Origin: Volvariella volvacea V23
Lineage: Eukaryota; Basidiomycota; Agaricomycetes; Agaricales; Pluteaceae
Direction: 5' to 3'
Length of the DNA: 64,000 bases
Assembly (NCBI GenBank): GCA_000349905.1
Contig: KB722760.1
Location: 1 to 64,000, forward strand
Shown: one piece after another, positions 1 to 12,670 of the stretch
How the letters are laid out: every line of letters starts with the position of its first letter
How positions within the stretch are numbered: the stretch's first letter is position 1
Translations under genes and position numbers: made by a program
Notes under the pieces: model-generated
What the model was told of the DNA's origin: nothing
Database searches by the model: none
The model's input: only the letters and a program-made list of their open reading frames with translations

Positions 1-991
1 ATAGGTACATGAGAGGGTGAACGACAAGGACAGGATGCGACGGTGTGGGACGACATGAGAATTACGATGCACGAAAAACCATGGTGTGGACCGGACGGGA
101 CGGATCTGGCCGGTTTCCCCATTCACCATTTCTCACTGGGAATGATTTATGATACACAGTCAAGCCAGGCTGAATGACGGTTCTTTCTATGATGAGACGC
201 GACTTTTCGATTGATCGAAAACCTAAATAACCCTTCACACTCAATTCGCCTTCTTTACGAGCTCTAAAGCCACAGTATACAATCATTTCGTTCTTGGACT
301 TCGTTGGGTCCTCAAACCCGGATCACGTCGCACTGTGGCAGGCCCTGATATTTTTCTGATTTCACTGCAATCACCTTGTGTACGTACCATGTAGTATGAA
401 AGTAATAGAACAGAATCGGAATTAGGGGGGATTCGTTGTCCCCTGAACTGAAGTTGGGTGGGTAGTGGCCATACCAGGTTACAGGGCGAAGATTTCAATG
501 CCTCCTCCGATATCCGAGTCTCCCATACGATAGGTTGGCCCTAGGCCACAAAGCAATCACAAACTCACCCAAATCTGTGGCCGTTTCGTGCGTCTTAAGG
601 AGATGCGCCATTACCTTGGCGGATGAAAGTGGCATATTCTCCTCTGTCGTGGCAGCACAAAGCGGCACGCCTTAGACACGAGCCACAGGTGAGGCCGGTG
701 AGCAGGTTTTTGTGAGTTTCTCAAGGAGGGCAGGGAGGCATTCTGCCGGCATCTCAGTCTCAGTGTCTTCATTTGCGATTGTAACTACGAAAGAGAAAGC
801 CTCACCCACATTATCGGATCGTCAAGCTTCATATCGCAATTCATATCTGTCGCTTTCAGTAACAGCAGAAACATGTTTAGACAATGATGTATATAATCGG
901 GTATTATCACTGACACGAAAAAACACAGGCCTACGAATGCTCGGAGTTCTAGTAAACATATGCATAACCCAAACTTCAGCCTAATGAACGC
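1..991. other. Left-edge intergenic sequence
   Basis: No gene is recognised. Short open frames on both strands carry no family signature. The part from about 640 to 990 is the downstream flank of the first DUF6535 gene and matches bases about 5036-5370 downstream of the second, so it belongs to the segmental duplication. Confidence 0.5.
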
Positions 992-3900
992 TTACGCATG
1001 ACCAGAATCATAGGACATCCTTGACCCACGGTTTTCGCTTGGTTGGGAGTTGTCATTTGGTCGGAAATCGTCGCTCTGCTGGGAACTGTTGCTCGTTTTC
1101 GATTGGAGTTCTTGATAAAGCTCTTTGCAGACCATACAGTCCGGATGTTCGATCTGAAGCTCATTTTCAAGAGCCTGCTTCTCTTGAGGATTGACTATGA
1201 GCGAATGGCAAGCACGGACGAATTCGAGGATATCCCGTGAGAGTCCAGTGTAATATGACGATGTGTCTTCTCTGTGCCTCTTCAGTAAGGCCATGGCGAC
1301 TTTTTCAAAGGCTGTAGCGGACTTCTCGGCGGGGATCTCGCGAATCTGTAGTTGAGCCTGGGCATCTTTGTCTAATGTGGTCAAGGCCTTGTAGGCGCCT
1401 GGCCAAGCCTTCCGAATGAACGCTGCAGCATTGGGATCGTGTGTTACAAAACATTTGATCAATAACGACCATATGCTGGGTTTTTCATGGTCCTGTGTCG
1501 GTCGGAGTAGTTTAATAAGTCCGGAAGATAGTAACCTAATGTCGCCCACCGATCTATCACCGCTTTCATTGATTGTTGCGCTGGTGAGATGGGCGTAAAT
1601 TTTCATGGAGTGCTGTGCAACCTCTGCCCTGGGATGAGAAAAGAGGTAAAGGCAACGGTTGAACCAAGATTCGCTGAGGCCCTTTACACCAATGACAGAG
1701 CTGGGCTGTAGCCGATCGAGAGCGGAGGACACGGCGCTCAGAAGAGTAGCAATTCTATCCCCGTTGTTTCTGTCCTTGGTCAACTCATCGACCATTTGTG
1801 GGAGTACTTCGCACTGATGAGAAAGAAAAGTCTCGGAAAGCTTCTCCAGTGTCTCAGAGCCCACTTCTTGTGCGACTTGTGGATTTTCCAACAAACCAGG
1901 AAGGGAGTCAGCGAATCTTTCCACTTCCTTCTCGTCGCTCAAAGTAGCAAGGACGAACTTGAAAGCTTTGTCCAGGACTTTGCTTGATTTACGCTCTGCA
2001 GCAAACCGGTAGATTTCTGAGACCTTTGTGCCATTTCCACGGGGCGAATTTGGCAGGAATACGCGATAGAAGTATGGAGACATGGAGAGTAAGGACCGGG
2101 ATAATGGCGTATGATATGGGAACTTGTAAGAGAAAAGAGTGCCTAGTGAGAAGAGTATGTATGTGAAGCTTGAGAGCGCTGAAAGTACGATGACCAAAGT
2201 GGAGAGGGATTCATTTATATCCCATAGGAAAAGCGCAAGGCCGGCGAGGAAGAGAATTAGGGTGACTTGGATGAGCAGAGGAATGAAATCGATGACGTCG
2301 GGCATCTTATATCTTTTAATCCCCTGGAAAAGATACTGGCGCACTACACCCCGCCTATGTGGGACCTGAATATGAGTGACAGAGTGTCTGTACGACGCTG
2401 CCCATTGACGAATAAGTGTCGCAATCACGGCAGTTATCAAGCTCAGAGTTAAGCTTGACAGCCACAAGCCATTGATCCATAGCGAAGTCGCCTGTGGACG
2501 AAAGAGGTCGGGATTGAGGGGAATGTATGCTGGGACAACTCCACCGCCATTATTCGAAGTGGCTAGTTGAGCTGAAATCGTGACAAGAGCGTCAATCAGC
2601 TGTCCACTTGTATCCGGTTGTAGACTCGCGTAGCTTTCGATAAGGAAGGACGTGACGACAGCCGAAAACAAACCAGACTACGAGATCCAGTGTCAGTGGC
2701 TACTCATGCCGGCGGTCTGATCACTTACAAAGATGAGGATACTGTCCGCCGTTCCTGTCCATTCGTCTACGAGAGTGTTGTCTATCTTCTCAGCTTCTTC
2801 GATATACATCCCCCAAAATTTGTCAGATGAATCCGATATCTTGCCTAAATGGGAAATTATTAATACAACTATCTCTCAAAGGTTGGATAACCATGAACAC
2901 GCACCACTCTTCACGTTGTCCGAGTCACTCGGTGAGGTCTGGGCGTGTTGTTGTGTCTGGTCCTCGGCCCTTGGTTGTGGGGCCGAATTCGTCTTGGTCT
3001 CACCTGGCTGAACAGATGTACCACTACTATTCTTCTGTGGAGTCTGCGGGTTCTCTGGGTCCGGAAGGCGCTCACGAAGAGACATCATAAGACCTCGAGA
3101 TTGTATGAGGTAGTGTGATGATACAAATATCCCGAGCACCGTATTATAAGGGTAAGAGAAACGAGGCGCAGTAGGATTCGTGTCAGTGGTCAGGGAGCGA
3201 CTCTGGATAGTGAATCTGGTAAGGAAGCTGTATTGCGTACACCATCAAGATCCATACAGTGAGTTACGCAATTCCCTGTACGGCTGAGAAATATATTGGG
3301 CCGACTTACGTTCTATTTCAACTATGATAAGAAGATTCGAAGGTCCTGGAAGCTGTTTGCAAACTGGAATCGGGAATTATAATCAAGAATTTGATGGATC
3401 TTTCACATCTGATTCATCGTAGGGCACCTTCGATGAATTACAGCACACTCATTATCCTAAAACTGGAGGCCCTTCTAAAGGAGTTCTTCGTACTTACTAA
3501 CAAGTGCAAAATCAAGGGTTGCCCTGGCATCTAATTTGATACAAAAGTTGCTGTGGTTGAAAGGGACACGGAATCCATGTGGAGCGTCATTTCCTACATG
3601 CGCATTTGAAAGGCACCCAAGGAGCCATAGTCTGGGTTCAGGGATCAGATATCAGAGAACTGAAGACTGTTAAATGCACACTCACAGCAACCGAAGAACG
3701 ATAGACAGTAATAGGGGAAGAACATGAAGACCGATGTTATGGTGCTTTTGGACACGATATCATATAGGGGCAGATTGTTCAGATCCGATAAAAGGTCTTC
3801 TGAGACGCTGAAGGGACTGGTGCCTGACCAAGAACATTGTGTATTAATGCTATTGAGCGTTTAACCGGAAAAATCCAGCCATCAATAGGGAAGCCACCCT

Positions 3901-4600
3901 CATGTGTCAGCCTGCCGTGGCCACATTGCAGTCGTGATGTGTAAAAGGGCTTGTAATTGGTGTGCGGGAGCTATATGCCAACCTTGACGGAATATGACAG
4001 GGAAAAGTGGGGCTGGGAGCGGAGGGCAGAGGTCACAATTACTTTCGACCTTGAAGCAAACGATGATATGAAATCAAAGTATAACCGAGAACAGATCCCT
4101 CACCGGCGCTAATTATCTTATGATATATATGGATGGAATCATAATTGTCGGTTGTATAGGGAAAGAAAACGGTCCTGGTTAGGAAATTACGCGTAATCCA
4201 ATAGAACTGAAAAAAAGAATATGACGACAACCTCCAGTTCATACCCGCCTCGTGCGTTTTTCAATGGAGCACATTGTCCTTGATCATTCAGATACGTCGA
4301 AAAGGACCTAACGCTTGTGTACTCGATTGATTGCGAGACAACCCTGCAAGACAGCTTTTCGCCTCCTCTACAAGCACACAACGTCAGAATATGGATATAT
4401 TGAGTGCCATTCTGGTACTTATGACCTTTTGACAACCTCAAGGTCCCTCTCGTTAACCGATCTATGAAGATGTCATCGGATTCCGAGGTCAAAAGCAATG
4501 TTAAGGAATGCAGTGGTTGTTAGTGAACTTTCTACTCAGGTTGCGTTGTAATACAGCGAGATGCATGCTGGTAGTCAGTGATATCAGGGATGAATTGTTA
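640..4600. repeat. Segmental duplication, copy 1 (DUF6535 unit)
   Basis: Gene body, downstream flank and about 1.5 kb of upstream non-coding DNA are all recognisably repeated in the same order and orientation at about 5036-8850. Non-coding matches include the stretch at 3725-4070 against 7976-8320 and the 3' flank at 650-780 against 5045-5175. Identity is imperfect, with many substitutions and small indels, so the event is old. Boundaries are approximate. Confidence 0.75.
992..3088 (-). CDS. DUF6535 membrane protein, paralogue 1
   Basis: Predicted three-exon gene: 2905-3088, 2729-2844 and 992-2677, giving 661 residues. Both introns are GT-AG (2845-2904, 2678-2728) and join in frame. Exon 1 encodes a polar, Pro/Gln/Ser-rich N-terminus; exon 2 holds the family motif DKFWGMYIEEAEK; exon 3 opens with SGLFSAVVTSFLIES, the first hydrophobic segment. 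Three further membrane segments follow (around LWINGLWLSSLTLSLI, IDFIPLLIQVTLILFL and TLVIVLSALSSFTYIL), then a long soluble helical C-terminus with ESWFNRCL. The family (DUF6535) is expanded in Agaricomycetes and has no known function. Start chosen: one of two adjacent ATGs, 3086-3088 or 3083-3085. The closest relative is the next gene, from which it arose by tandem duplication. Confidence 0.82.
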
Positions 4601-5377
4601 TGGTACCTGCTGGTGATTGTCAGACGCTACATGGCCTGCGGCCACCTCCTAGGCGCGCGCCTTTCGAGTTCACACCGTGTCTTGTGAGTTTGTTCGGTGG
4701 GCACATGGTGCCCGTTTTTCCTTGAGATACAGTGTTCAAGTTCATCGGAGAAAGGATCTGAGGCTTGTGTGCTCGATTGATCACAAGGTGCATCCCTGCG
4801 AGTTAGCTATCCATCACGTACCACTCAGCCTTGTACAAACCCTCTAAGGGAATCGAGCTGGAATCGAGCTCGTTAACTAAATCATGGGATGCACTATGCT
4901 TTGAGCTCGACAAAAGGTAGTGATAGTAGGTGGTTCGTGGTCTTCTCCGTACTATTCATTTTGGCGAAAAAGGTGACGGATGGGCACGTGACGCGTTCCC
5001 ATTCCGCGGCCCATCGCAGTGACTCAGGTGCAACTCCTCTATCGTGACAGCACAAAGCGGCACGCCTTGGATTTGAGCTACAGGTGAGGCCGGTGCCAGT
5101 GAATAGGTTTTTGTGAGTTTCTAGAGGAGGCAGGGAGACATTCTGCTGGTGTCTTAATCTCGCTGTCTTCATTCGCGGCGTAGCTACGAAAGAGGAAGCC
5201 TCATCCATGTCATCGGGTCGTCAAGCTTCATATTTCAATTCATGTCTGTCGCTTTCGGCAATAGCGGAAACACATTTGGACAGTAAAGCATATACGTAGG
5301 TCTTATCACTAACAATAGAAAAAGTATAGGCCTATGACCTAGCAACATAGTCATAACCAAAACAACCCAATGAACGC
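3089..5377. other. Intergenic region between DUF6535 genes 1 and 2
   Basis: No protein-coding gene is recognised. Bases 3100-4600 are diverged duplicates of about 7500-8850 (upstream flank of DUF6535 gene 2), and 5036-5370 duplicates 640-990. An extra short partial repeat lies at about 4700-4800. Confidence 0.55.
4290..4800. repeat. Short non-coding repeat, three copies around GCTTGTGTGCTCGATTGATC
   Basis: A 20-base core occurs at 4763-4782 and, with few mismatches, at 4313-4332 and 8561-8580. Flanking bases (an upstream GTTTTT tract and a downstream CCCTGC...AGCT stretch) are partly shared, so about 90 bp seems repeated. The first and third copies are explained by the segmental duplication; the copy at 4700-4800 is an additional one. 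Confidence 0.55.
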
Positions 5378-8300
5378 TTACGCATGACCAGAATCATGGG
5401 TCGCACTCGAGTCACAATTCTCACCCCGTTGGAGCTCCTGATAAAGTTCTTTGCAGGCCGTACATCCTCCGTGTTCAGTTTGGAGTGCTCCGTCCAAATC
5501 GTTCTTCATTTGGGAGCCGATACTCTTGAGCAAATAGCAAGCACGAACAAATCGAAGAATGTCCCTGGTGAGCCCGTTATAATATGAATGAGTGTCTTGT
5601 CTGTGCCTATCGAGTAGGACAGTGGCGGCACTCGCAAAGGCCATAGAGAAGCCAACTTCCTTGCGAGGCTGTGGTGTGGCATTGTTGCTCAGTTGAGGAC
5701 TTGATTTGGTGGCATCTAACTTAGCGAACTCCTTGTAGACACTTGGCCAAACCTTCCTGATGAATGCAGTGGAATTGGGATCGCTTGTTTCAAAACACCT
5801 GAGTAGCAACTTCCACGGTTTGGAGTTTTCTTTCTTAGAAGAAGGGGAATAGTCGCGGAGTAGTTTCAGAGTTTGTGAAGATAGCTTAAGTTCACTTGTC
5901 GGCTCTTCGGACGTCGAAACCCTCTCCAGTGTTGAGTCAACGAGGAGTGCATAAATGTGCATGGAATGTTGTGCAACCTCGATGGTTAAATGGGAGAAGA
6001 AATTAAGACAACGATTGAACCATGATTCTTCGAGGCCAGAATTTCCGATGACTGACTTTGCAGGTACCCAAGAGAGAGCGGAAGAAATAGCATCCAACAA
6101 TGTGGCGATCATATTATTCCTATCTGCTTGATCTCCGTCATGAGCCAGCTCTGATTCGTCGATCATCTGAGCAAGTGTGCGAGCTTCGTTAGACAAGAAG
6201 ATCTTGGATAGCTCCCCTAGAGTGCCTTCATTCTTGGCTAGCTTCTTCGCCTTCTTCAACAGACCAGGAAGAGAGTCAGCAAGCTTCTCCACTTCCTTCT
6301 CCTCGTTAACAGTGGCGATGACAAACTTGAAAGCCTCTTTCAAGATGCAGTCCATATCTCTTTCTGCTGCACGCTGGTAAATTTCTGAGACTCTCATAGC
6401 GCGCTTTGAGTCGTCAGCAAATGCGTGCGTGATATGGGAAATGAGGGCGTTTATAGACTGAGATAATGGGGTGTGGTATGGGAATTTGAAGGAAATGAGG
6501 GTTCCAAGAGAGCATAATACGTATATAAGGCTCAAGACCACTGAAAGCACGATGACCAGAGTCGCGAGCGATCTGTTCATATCCCATAGGTAAAGCGCGA
6601 GGCCAGAAAGGAAGAGAACGAGAGTGATTTGGATGAGCAAGGGAATGAAATCGATGACATCAGGCATCCTCCATTTTCGAAGGCCATCGAAAAGGTATTG
6701 GCGAATGGCACCTCGCCTGTGCGGGACTTGATCATGAGTAACGGAATGTCTATATGCCGCAGCCCATTGGCGAATAAGTGTTGCAATCACGGCAGTTATC
6801 AAGCTCAAAGTTAAGCTTGACAGCCACAAGCCATTGATCCAGAGCGCGGTTGCTTGCGGACGAAAGAGATCGGGATCAGGAGGGGTGTATGTTGGGATGC
6901 CCCCACCGCCAGTATTAGATGAGGCTAGTTGAGCTGAAATCGTGATAAGGGCATCAACTATTTGCTCGTTCATATCAGGTTGAAGGCTCCCGAAACTTTC
7001 GATAAGGAAGGAAGTGACGACGGCAGAAAACAAACCAGACTACAGTGCTAAGGTAAGCAGACAATCATGATTGAAAATCAGTGACTCACGAAAATTAGGA
7101 TACTATCAGCTGTCCCTGCCCACTCCTCCACAAGTGTGTTATCTATCTTCTCCGCTTCGTCTATATATATACTCCAGAACTTGTTAGATGAATTCGATAT
7201 CTTGCCTAAGTAGTGCATACATGATATAACTATCCCTCAAATGTTGGACAATCATGAACATGAACACGTACCATCCTTCGTATTGTCTCCCGCGGGGGCG
7301 CTTGGTGGGCTTACGGTGGTTTGTTGTGTTTGGCCCAGTGCCTCTAACTGTGGGGTTGAACTTGAATTCACTTCGGTCCCATCCTGCTGAACAGATGGGA
7401 TATTAGTGCTATCTTGTCGAATCTGTGGATTTTCTGGGTCCGTATTGCGTCCACGCCCACTAGGAAATAAAGTGAGACGTTGAGAGAGACGGTGTGATTG
7501 CATGATGTGGGATGATACTCGAATATCCCGAGCGCCATAATATAAGAGCAAGAAAAACAGTGCATCGTAGGATCCGTGGTCAGGGCTAACTGATCTAGTA
7601 GGGGTGTTGTATCGGGTACGCCATCAAGATTCAGGAATAGGTGGGCTGACTTACGTTCTATTCAAACCACGATAAGATACTCAAAGGCCCTGAAAGCTGC
7701 TTGCAAATCGGAATCGGAATTCTGGCCAAGTCTTTGCCAGTGATGATCATTTCCTGCCTTCTTCATTGCAAGACGCATCCGTCCAGCATGTTTCGGTGTC
7801 AAGCCAAAGACAAGGAACTCTTCGTTTTGGCAAAACCAAGGATTGCCCTGGCATTTCATGAAGCTGGCGAGAGAAAAGAATCCTCAATTCATAGGAAGCG
7901 TTTATTTCCTACACACATATTTGAAAGACGCGAAGGGGCCATAATCTGGGAGCGTGGACCAGAATCAGAGAACATGAAGACCAAAGTTGTGGTCCCTTTG
8001 GGCGTGATATCGTATAGAGACAGATTACTCAGGTCCGATACAAGGTCTTCTGAGACGCCGAAGGGACTGATGTCTGGCCAAGAACATTGTGTAATTACGC
8101 CACCGAGTGTTCAACTGGAAAAATCCAGTCATTGATGGGAAAACTGCCCTCATGTGCTATGCTCGCCGTGGCCGCGTTGCAGTCGTGATGTGTAAGATAA
8201 TGAGTACTTGTAATCGATGTGCGGGAGTTATATGCTAACCTTGACGGGATATGACAGGGAGAGTGGAACTGGGGGCGGGTGGCAGAGGTTATGATCACCT

Positions 8301-8850
8301 TCGACCTTGAAGCAAATGATGAACAGAATTGAGAACGGATCCGTGACCGGCGCCAATCACTTTATGATGTGTATGCATGGGATCATTCTCCCATAATTGT
8401 TGGTTGGTCCAGGGAAAGAAAACGGACCTGAATAAGACATTATAATTATGCGTAATCCAGTAGGACTGGAAAAAGAAATGACAATAACAATTCCATCTGG
8501 TACGTTTTTTGAACGATCTGCACTTTCTTAATAGCTCAAATCCATCGGGAAAGACCTAGGGCTTGCGTGCTCGATTGATCGCGAAAGACAACCCTGCAAG
8601 CTAGCTTTCGACTCCCTACAAGCATGAAAAGTCGGAATGTGGATCTTTCGACTACCATTCGCGTACCTGCAACCTGGACCTTTGACAAACTTCGAGGTCT
8701 CTCTCGTTAACTGATCTATGAAAATGCTCGGATTCCGAGGTCGACAGTAATGTTTAGAAAAGCTGCGTTTGTCGGTGATGCTCTTTTACTCAGGTTGCGT
8801 CGTGGTAGCAAGGATCGTTGTCAAGATGGGACCTGCCACCGCCAGTGACA
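5036..8850. repeat. Segmental duplication, copy 2 (DUF6535 unit)
   Basis: Direct-repeat partner of about 640-4600, offset by about 4.25-4.4 kb. It carries DUF6535 gene 2 with both flanks. Because flanking non-coding DNA is shared, this is a segmental tandem duplication rather than retrocopying; both copies also retain introns. Confidence 0.75.
5378..7503 (-). CDS. DUF6535 membrane protein, paralogue 2
   Basis: Same three-exon layout as its neighbour: 7272-7503, 7090-7205 and 5378-7039, giving 669 residues with GT-AG introns 7206-7271 and 7040-7089. It keeps the opening SGLFSAVVTSFLIES, the second membrane segment LWINGLWLSSLTLSLI, the YKFP/FKFPYHTPLS motif after the fourth membrane segment and ESWFNRCL in the soluble region. 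The N-terminal exon is again polar and poorly conserved, while exons 2-3 are close to paralogue 1. The ATG at 7501-7503 is the first plausible start; it is not certain because the N-terminus differs between copies. Function unknown; expected to be an integral membrane protein. Confidence 0.82.
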
Positions 8851-9072
8851 CTCACCACGTGGCCGATGACTCGCCCTAGGCAGCGCGCGTCTCTACTACG
8901 CCCTTTGGCAAACACTAGGACTACTCAAAAATGTCTTACAGCCTAATATAAGCTATGGCATGATTTACACGATGCTGTAGGGTATCATATAGACCTATTA
9001 AGCTAACCTATGGTTCCACCTAAAGTTCACAGAAAGGTCGGGATAAACATATCAGACTCGGAATGAGCAAGG
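7504..9072. other. Intergenic region between DUF6535 genes 2 and 3
   Basis: No gene is recognised. Bases 7504 to about 8850 are the duplicated upstream flank of DUF6535 gene 2 (matching about 3100-4600). The 144-residue open frame at 7701-8135 lies in this duplicated DNA and has no family signature. Confidence 0.5.
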
Positions 9073-11209
9073 CTACTGTGGCGACACCACCCTCGCGGAA
9101 TCCCTCCTTGTCGCCTGAGGAATGCTTCCAATATCCAAAAAGGTGAGCTTAATTTCCTTAAAGTCATTATACAAACGCTCGCCTTCCGGACATACCTCTC
9201 TGTGCGACTGCAGCGCCCTCTCCAAGGCATCATGGACCTCATGTCGATATTTGAACACGAAGCACGCGCGAACCAGCTTGTGGATATCGTCCGAGAGTTC
9301 TGAGTGCAGGTCTGAGGCTTCTCCGTGCCTTTTGAGGAGATGCGCCGCTGCCTCTGTGAACGCGAGCGGTATCCTATCCTCGGCGGGCATAGACCCAACC
9401 GGTGGCGGACCACCTCCAATAGGCGAGTTCGGCGAGGTAATGGCGCTCGCTGGCGGGGTGGGACTGCTAGCTCGAACCCTGTTGTTCTGTTTCGAATTGA
9501 TGCTGGCCAAGGTTTTGTAGACGTCTGGCCAGGCCTTGCGGATAAAACCAGCTGGATCTTGATCGGTACGAACAAAGCAGCCCACCACCATGTCCCAAGA
9601 TATGCTAGGCGTATTGGAAGGCACCCACGGAGGTAGACTCGGAAGAGAATAGCCTCGCAATTGTTCCAGGGCTTTCGAAGTGAGAAGCTGATCAGGTGTC
9701 AGCGACACCGATGGCCTTGGTATAGTTTCCGCAGTGCACAGGTGGGCATAGATCGTCATTGCGCATCGAGCGACTTCGGTGGTTGGGTGCAGGAAATATA
9801 ACAAGGAGCGGCTAAACCACGCCTCATTGAGACCTTCCAACCCAAGCATGCGGTCTATCCTCGTGTGACACAGCGCAGATGAAATCGAGTGCAGGAAAAC
9901 AGTGGTTTTCTCGGCCTTTTCTACATCGGTCAAGTTCTGTTCGGGTATTTCATCGAGCATTCGCGAAAGTGCAGGAGCCTGCCTGACGAGGAATTTGCGT
10001 GAAAGTTCTTGTTGGGTGACCTGATCCTGTATAGCGGAGTTTGGGTTCTGGTTATCCAAGAGGCCTGGAAGAGAATCTGCAAGCTTCTCAATCTCTCGAT
10101 CTTCGTTCGCAGTGGCCATTACGAACAAGAAGGCCTGTTGCAAGGCACGGGAATCCTTAAGCGCTGCCGATTGACGGAGGTTTGACACTTTGGACATTAG
10201 AGACCACTTCGCCGAGAAAAGGGAAAGGATATAGGAGACGACGCGCAGCATCCATTGGGATAAAGGGGTATGGTAAGGGAAGTCGTAGAACGCGAGTGTT
10301 CCAATGGAGAATAATCCATAGGCAACGCTCGAACCTCCTGTGATAACAAGGACCATAATAGCAAGGGATTCATTAAGGTCCCAGAGGAAGAGAGTGAGAC
10401 CAGCGAGGAAAAGGATCAAGGTGATGTGAATAAGTGCGGGGACGAGGTCGATGACTTCGGCCATCTTCCATTTCTCCAGTCCAGCAAACAGATACGCGCG
10501 AATAGTACCACGTTTGTATGGTATTTGGTGGTGGGCTATTGATTGCCTGTACGCCCGAGCCCACTCTCGCAGAAGAGTCGCAAAGACGGCGGTAATCAAG
10601 CTGAACGTTAGACTCGATAACCACAAGCCATTCATCCAGACATTGATTGAGCGAGGTTCAAAATGGTCGTGATCAATGGGGGAATAAGCCGGGACGTTGC
10701 CGCTACCGTCGCTAGACGCGGCTAACTGGGCAGAGATCGTAATCATAATATCCGCGAGTCGGTCCTCGGGATCTGGTTGTAGATTCTTGTAACTTTCAAT
10801 GATGAAAGAAGTAACGACAGCCGAGAACAAACCAGACTAAGCCCTCTTAGTATAAGATACACGGTTTACCCAACACCAGTTCACAAAGCGGCCACTCACG
10901 AAAATCAGAATGCTGTCAGCGGTTTCCGTCCATTCCTCTACCAGGTCACGATCAACCTTTTCCGCCTCCTCAACATAGATTCCCCAAAACTTGTCCGATG
11001 TATTGAATCCCTTGCTGTCGTCACCTAAGTCCGTGTTAGTTCCCAAGAACATTCCTCCGCCATTGATTCAAACACAACGTACTGCTACCCCTCTGCGCAG
11101 ACCCTAAAGCTGCGGCCTTGCCTTGTGCACGTTCTGGATCAAAATTGGGGTCATTGTTGTTTTTGACACCGATGGTGCTATCGCTTTGCTTTTCCCGTGG
11201 TGACTGCAT
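9073..11209 (-). CDS. DUF6535 membrane protein, paralogue 3
   Basis: Three exons: 11083-11209, 10900-11024 and 9073-10836, giving 671 residues; introns 11025-11082 and 10837-10899 are GT-AG. Exon 2 carries DKFWGIYVEEAEKVD and exon 3 starts SGLFSAVVTSFIIESY. Four hydrophobic segments lie in the first third of exon 3 (for example WMNGLWLSSLTFSLITA, VPALIHITLILFLAGL), followed by YDFPYHTPLSQW and a soluble C-terminus containing EAWFSRSLLYF. It is more diverged from paralogues 1 and 2 than they are from each other, and its flanks do not match theirs, so it predates the segmental duplication. Function unknown. Confidence 0.82.
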
Positions 11210-12670
11210 CGGCTAGAAGAAGGGGCGATACCGAAAATGCGTAAAAAGGGCGCTCTTAAATATATCACCGCCTCGTGCTGTGTTGTGCATTGCACATGCG
11301 GATGAGGGCGATCATTGGGGTTCTCACGTTGGATCAAAGAAATGTCGACATACTATCACTGCAGGAATCGAAGTACCTTAGTGGGAGCCGAACTTGATGC
11401 TAACACGAGCTAGTCCGTTGGGGTCATAGGGTGATGATTTTCCTGGCCTCCCGGGATAGGTGTCCTTCTCGAACAGCTTCTAAGAAGCACAAGTTAAGCC
11501 CCACATTAACGGTATTTACAAGTACTCGGTTGCTCACCTCGACGAGGGTGAGCCCTTATGCATGTCCGCAATTAGTTATCTCCGAGTGGATTACACATCT
11601 CCGGGTATAGCGAAATGAATCCAAGGCAAGCGCTTCGGCGATTATGCCCTAAGGACGGTCAACGAGATTAAACGCAGGCACTGGTTCGAGTAGGAGCTAA
11701 TGAGATATCAGATCATGGATCCTGAGAAGCGTATGCTTCCCTAAGGGTATTCGATAATTGTGAATGCAATGCAAACAGATGCGCGTCTAACCTTGTACTA
11801 AATGGTGCCTTAATGACGGCGAGATGAATGTTAACCTCGTGTATCTTGGCCATTTGTACACGTTCATTTGAGCAGTCAAGATTAGCGATAGAGTTTATTC
11901 CCAGAACACCCAGCGTGGCGATTGTGAGCCTTGAGAATCAATGCTCGGAAGCAAGGGATCGGGTTCGTGTCCAGGTGAGAAGCGAAAAGGCGATATGTCG
12001 AGGTCAGGGAACAAAGTAATGTATTTGCCCTCCATTGTTGCAAAAGGTTTAAACAAGTAAGGCTGAAAGAGCTTGTTGGTTTTCTTGGCTGGGGTCAGCT
12101 ATTGTTCAGGTTGGCAGGTATGATGGGTGGGAGAGACCAGCCACTACGGCGATACTGTACACGATGTTTCCAGCCGTGAGATCAGAACACCGGGAGTAGA
12201 GCCGGGACCACATGCACCGATTGTATGGGCAACTCGCATTGTTGGGACAAGAAACGAGTTCCCTTGATGGTTTGTGCTATAGAACAATTCCCATTCCGGG
12301 TACAAGGTGATAGCTGAACAAACCTACGCGCGGCTCTTTTCGCAGCTTCCGTCGTATCACTGAGATACACGCGTTTCTCAGCTGCTACGCCGTACAAAAG
12401 GACTGTAGACTATTGAAGCAGCCAGCATCGAGCATCGCTACCACAAAACATACGGAGGATGGTGATTTTCCTATTGCACGCGAACGAAATGAAGGGGATG
12501 GACGCTCGTCAATCAACATTGTCAGACGCATAGGGACAAGTTCGTGGTTCGGTCAAGTAATCTCATTCAACCAAAACGACATGCAGAGAGAACTAGCAAG
12601 GAAATAGATAAGATAATGGATACACTGATATACAACGAAAACGGAGGTCTGACGAAGTATGATTCGCAAT
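11210..12670. other. Intergenic region, DUF6535 array to histone pair 1
   Basis: About 1.46 kb without a recognisable gene. Open frames are all under 80 codons and match no family I know. No tRNA-like B box or tandem repeat was noticed. Confidence 0.5.

Noticed and set aside
9027..9575. 182-codon minus-strand frame
   Set aside because: It overlaps the DUF6535 paralogue 3 exon in another frame and has biased Arg/Ser composition without a motif.
11683..11700. GGTTCGAG as a tRNA B box
   Set aside because: The match does not continue as a B box and no matching A box or cloverleaf could be formed around it.
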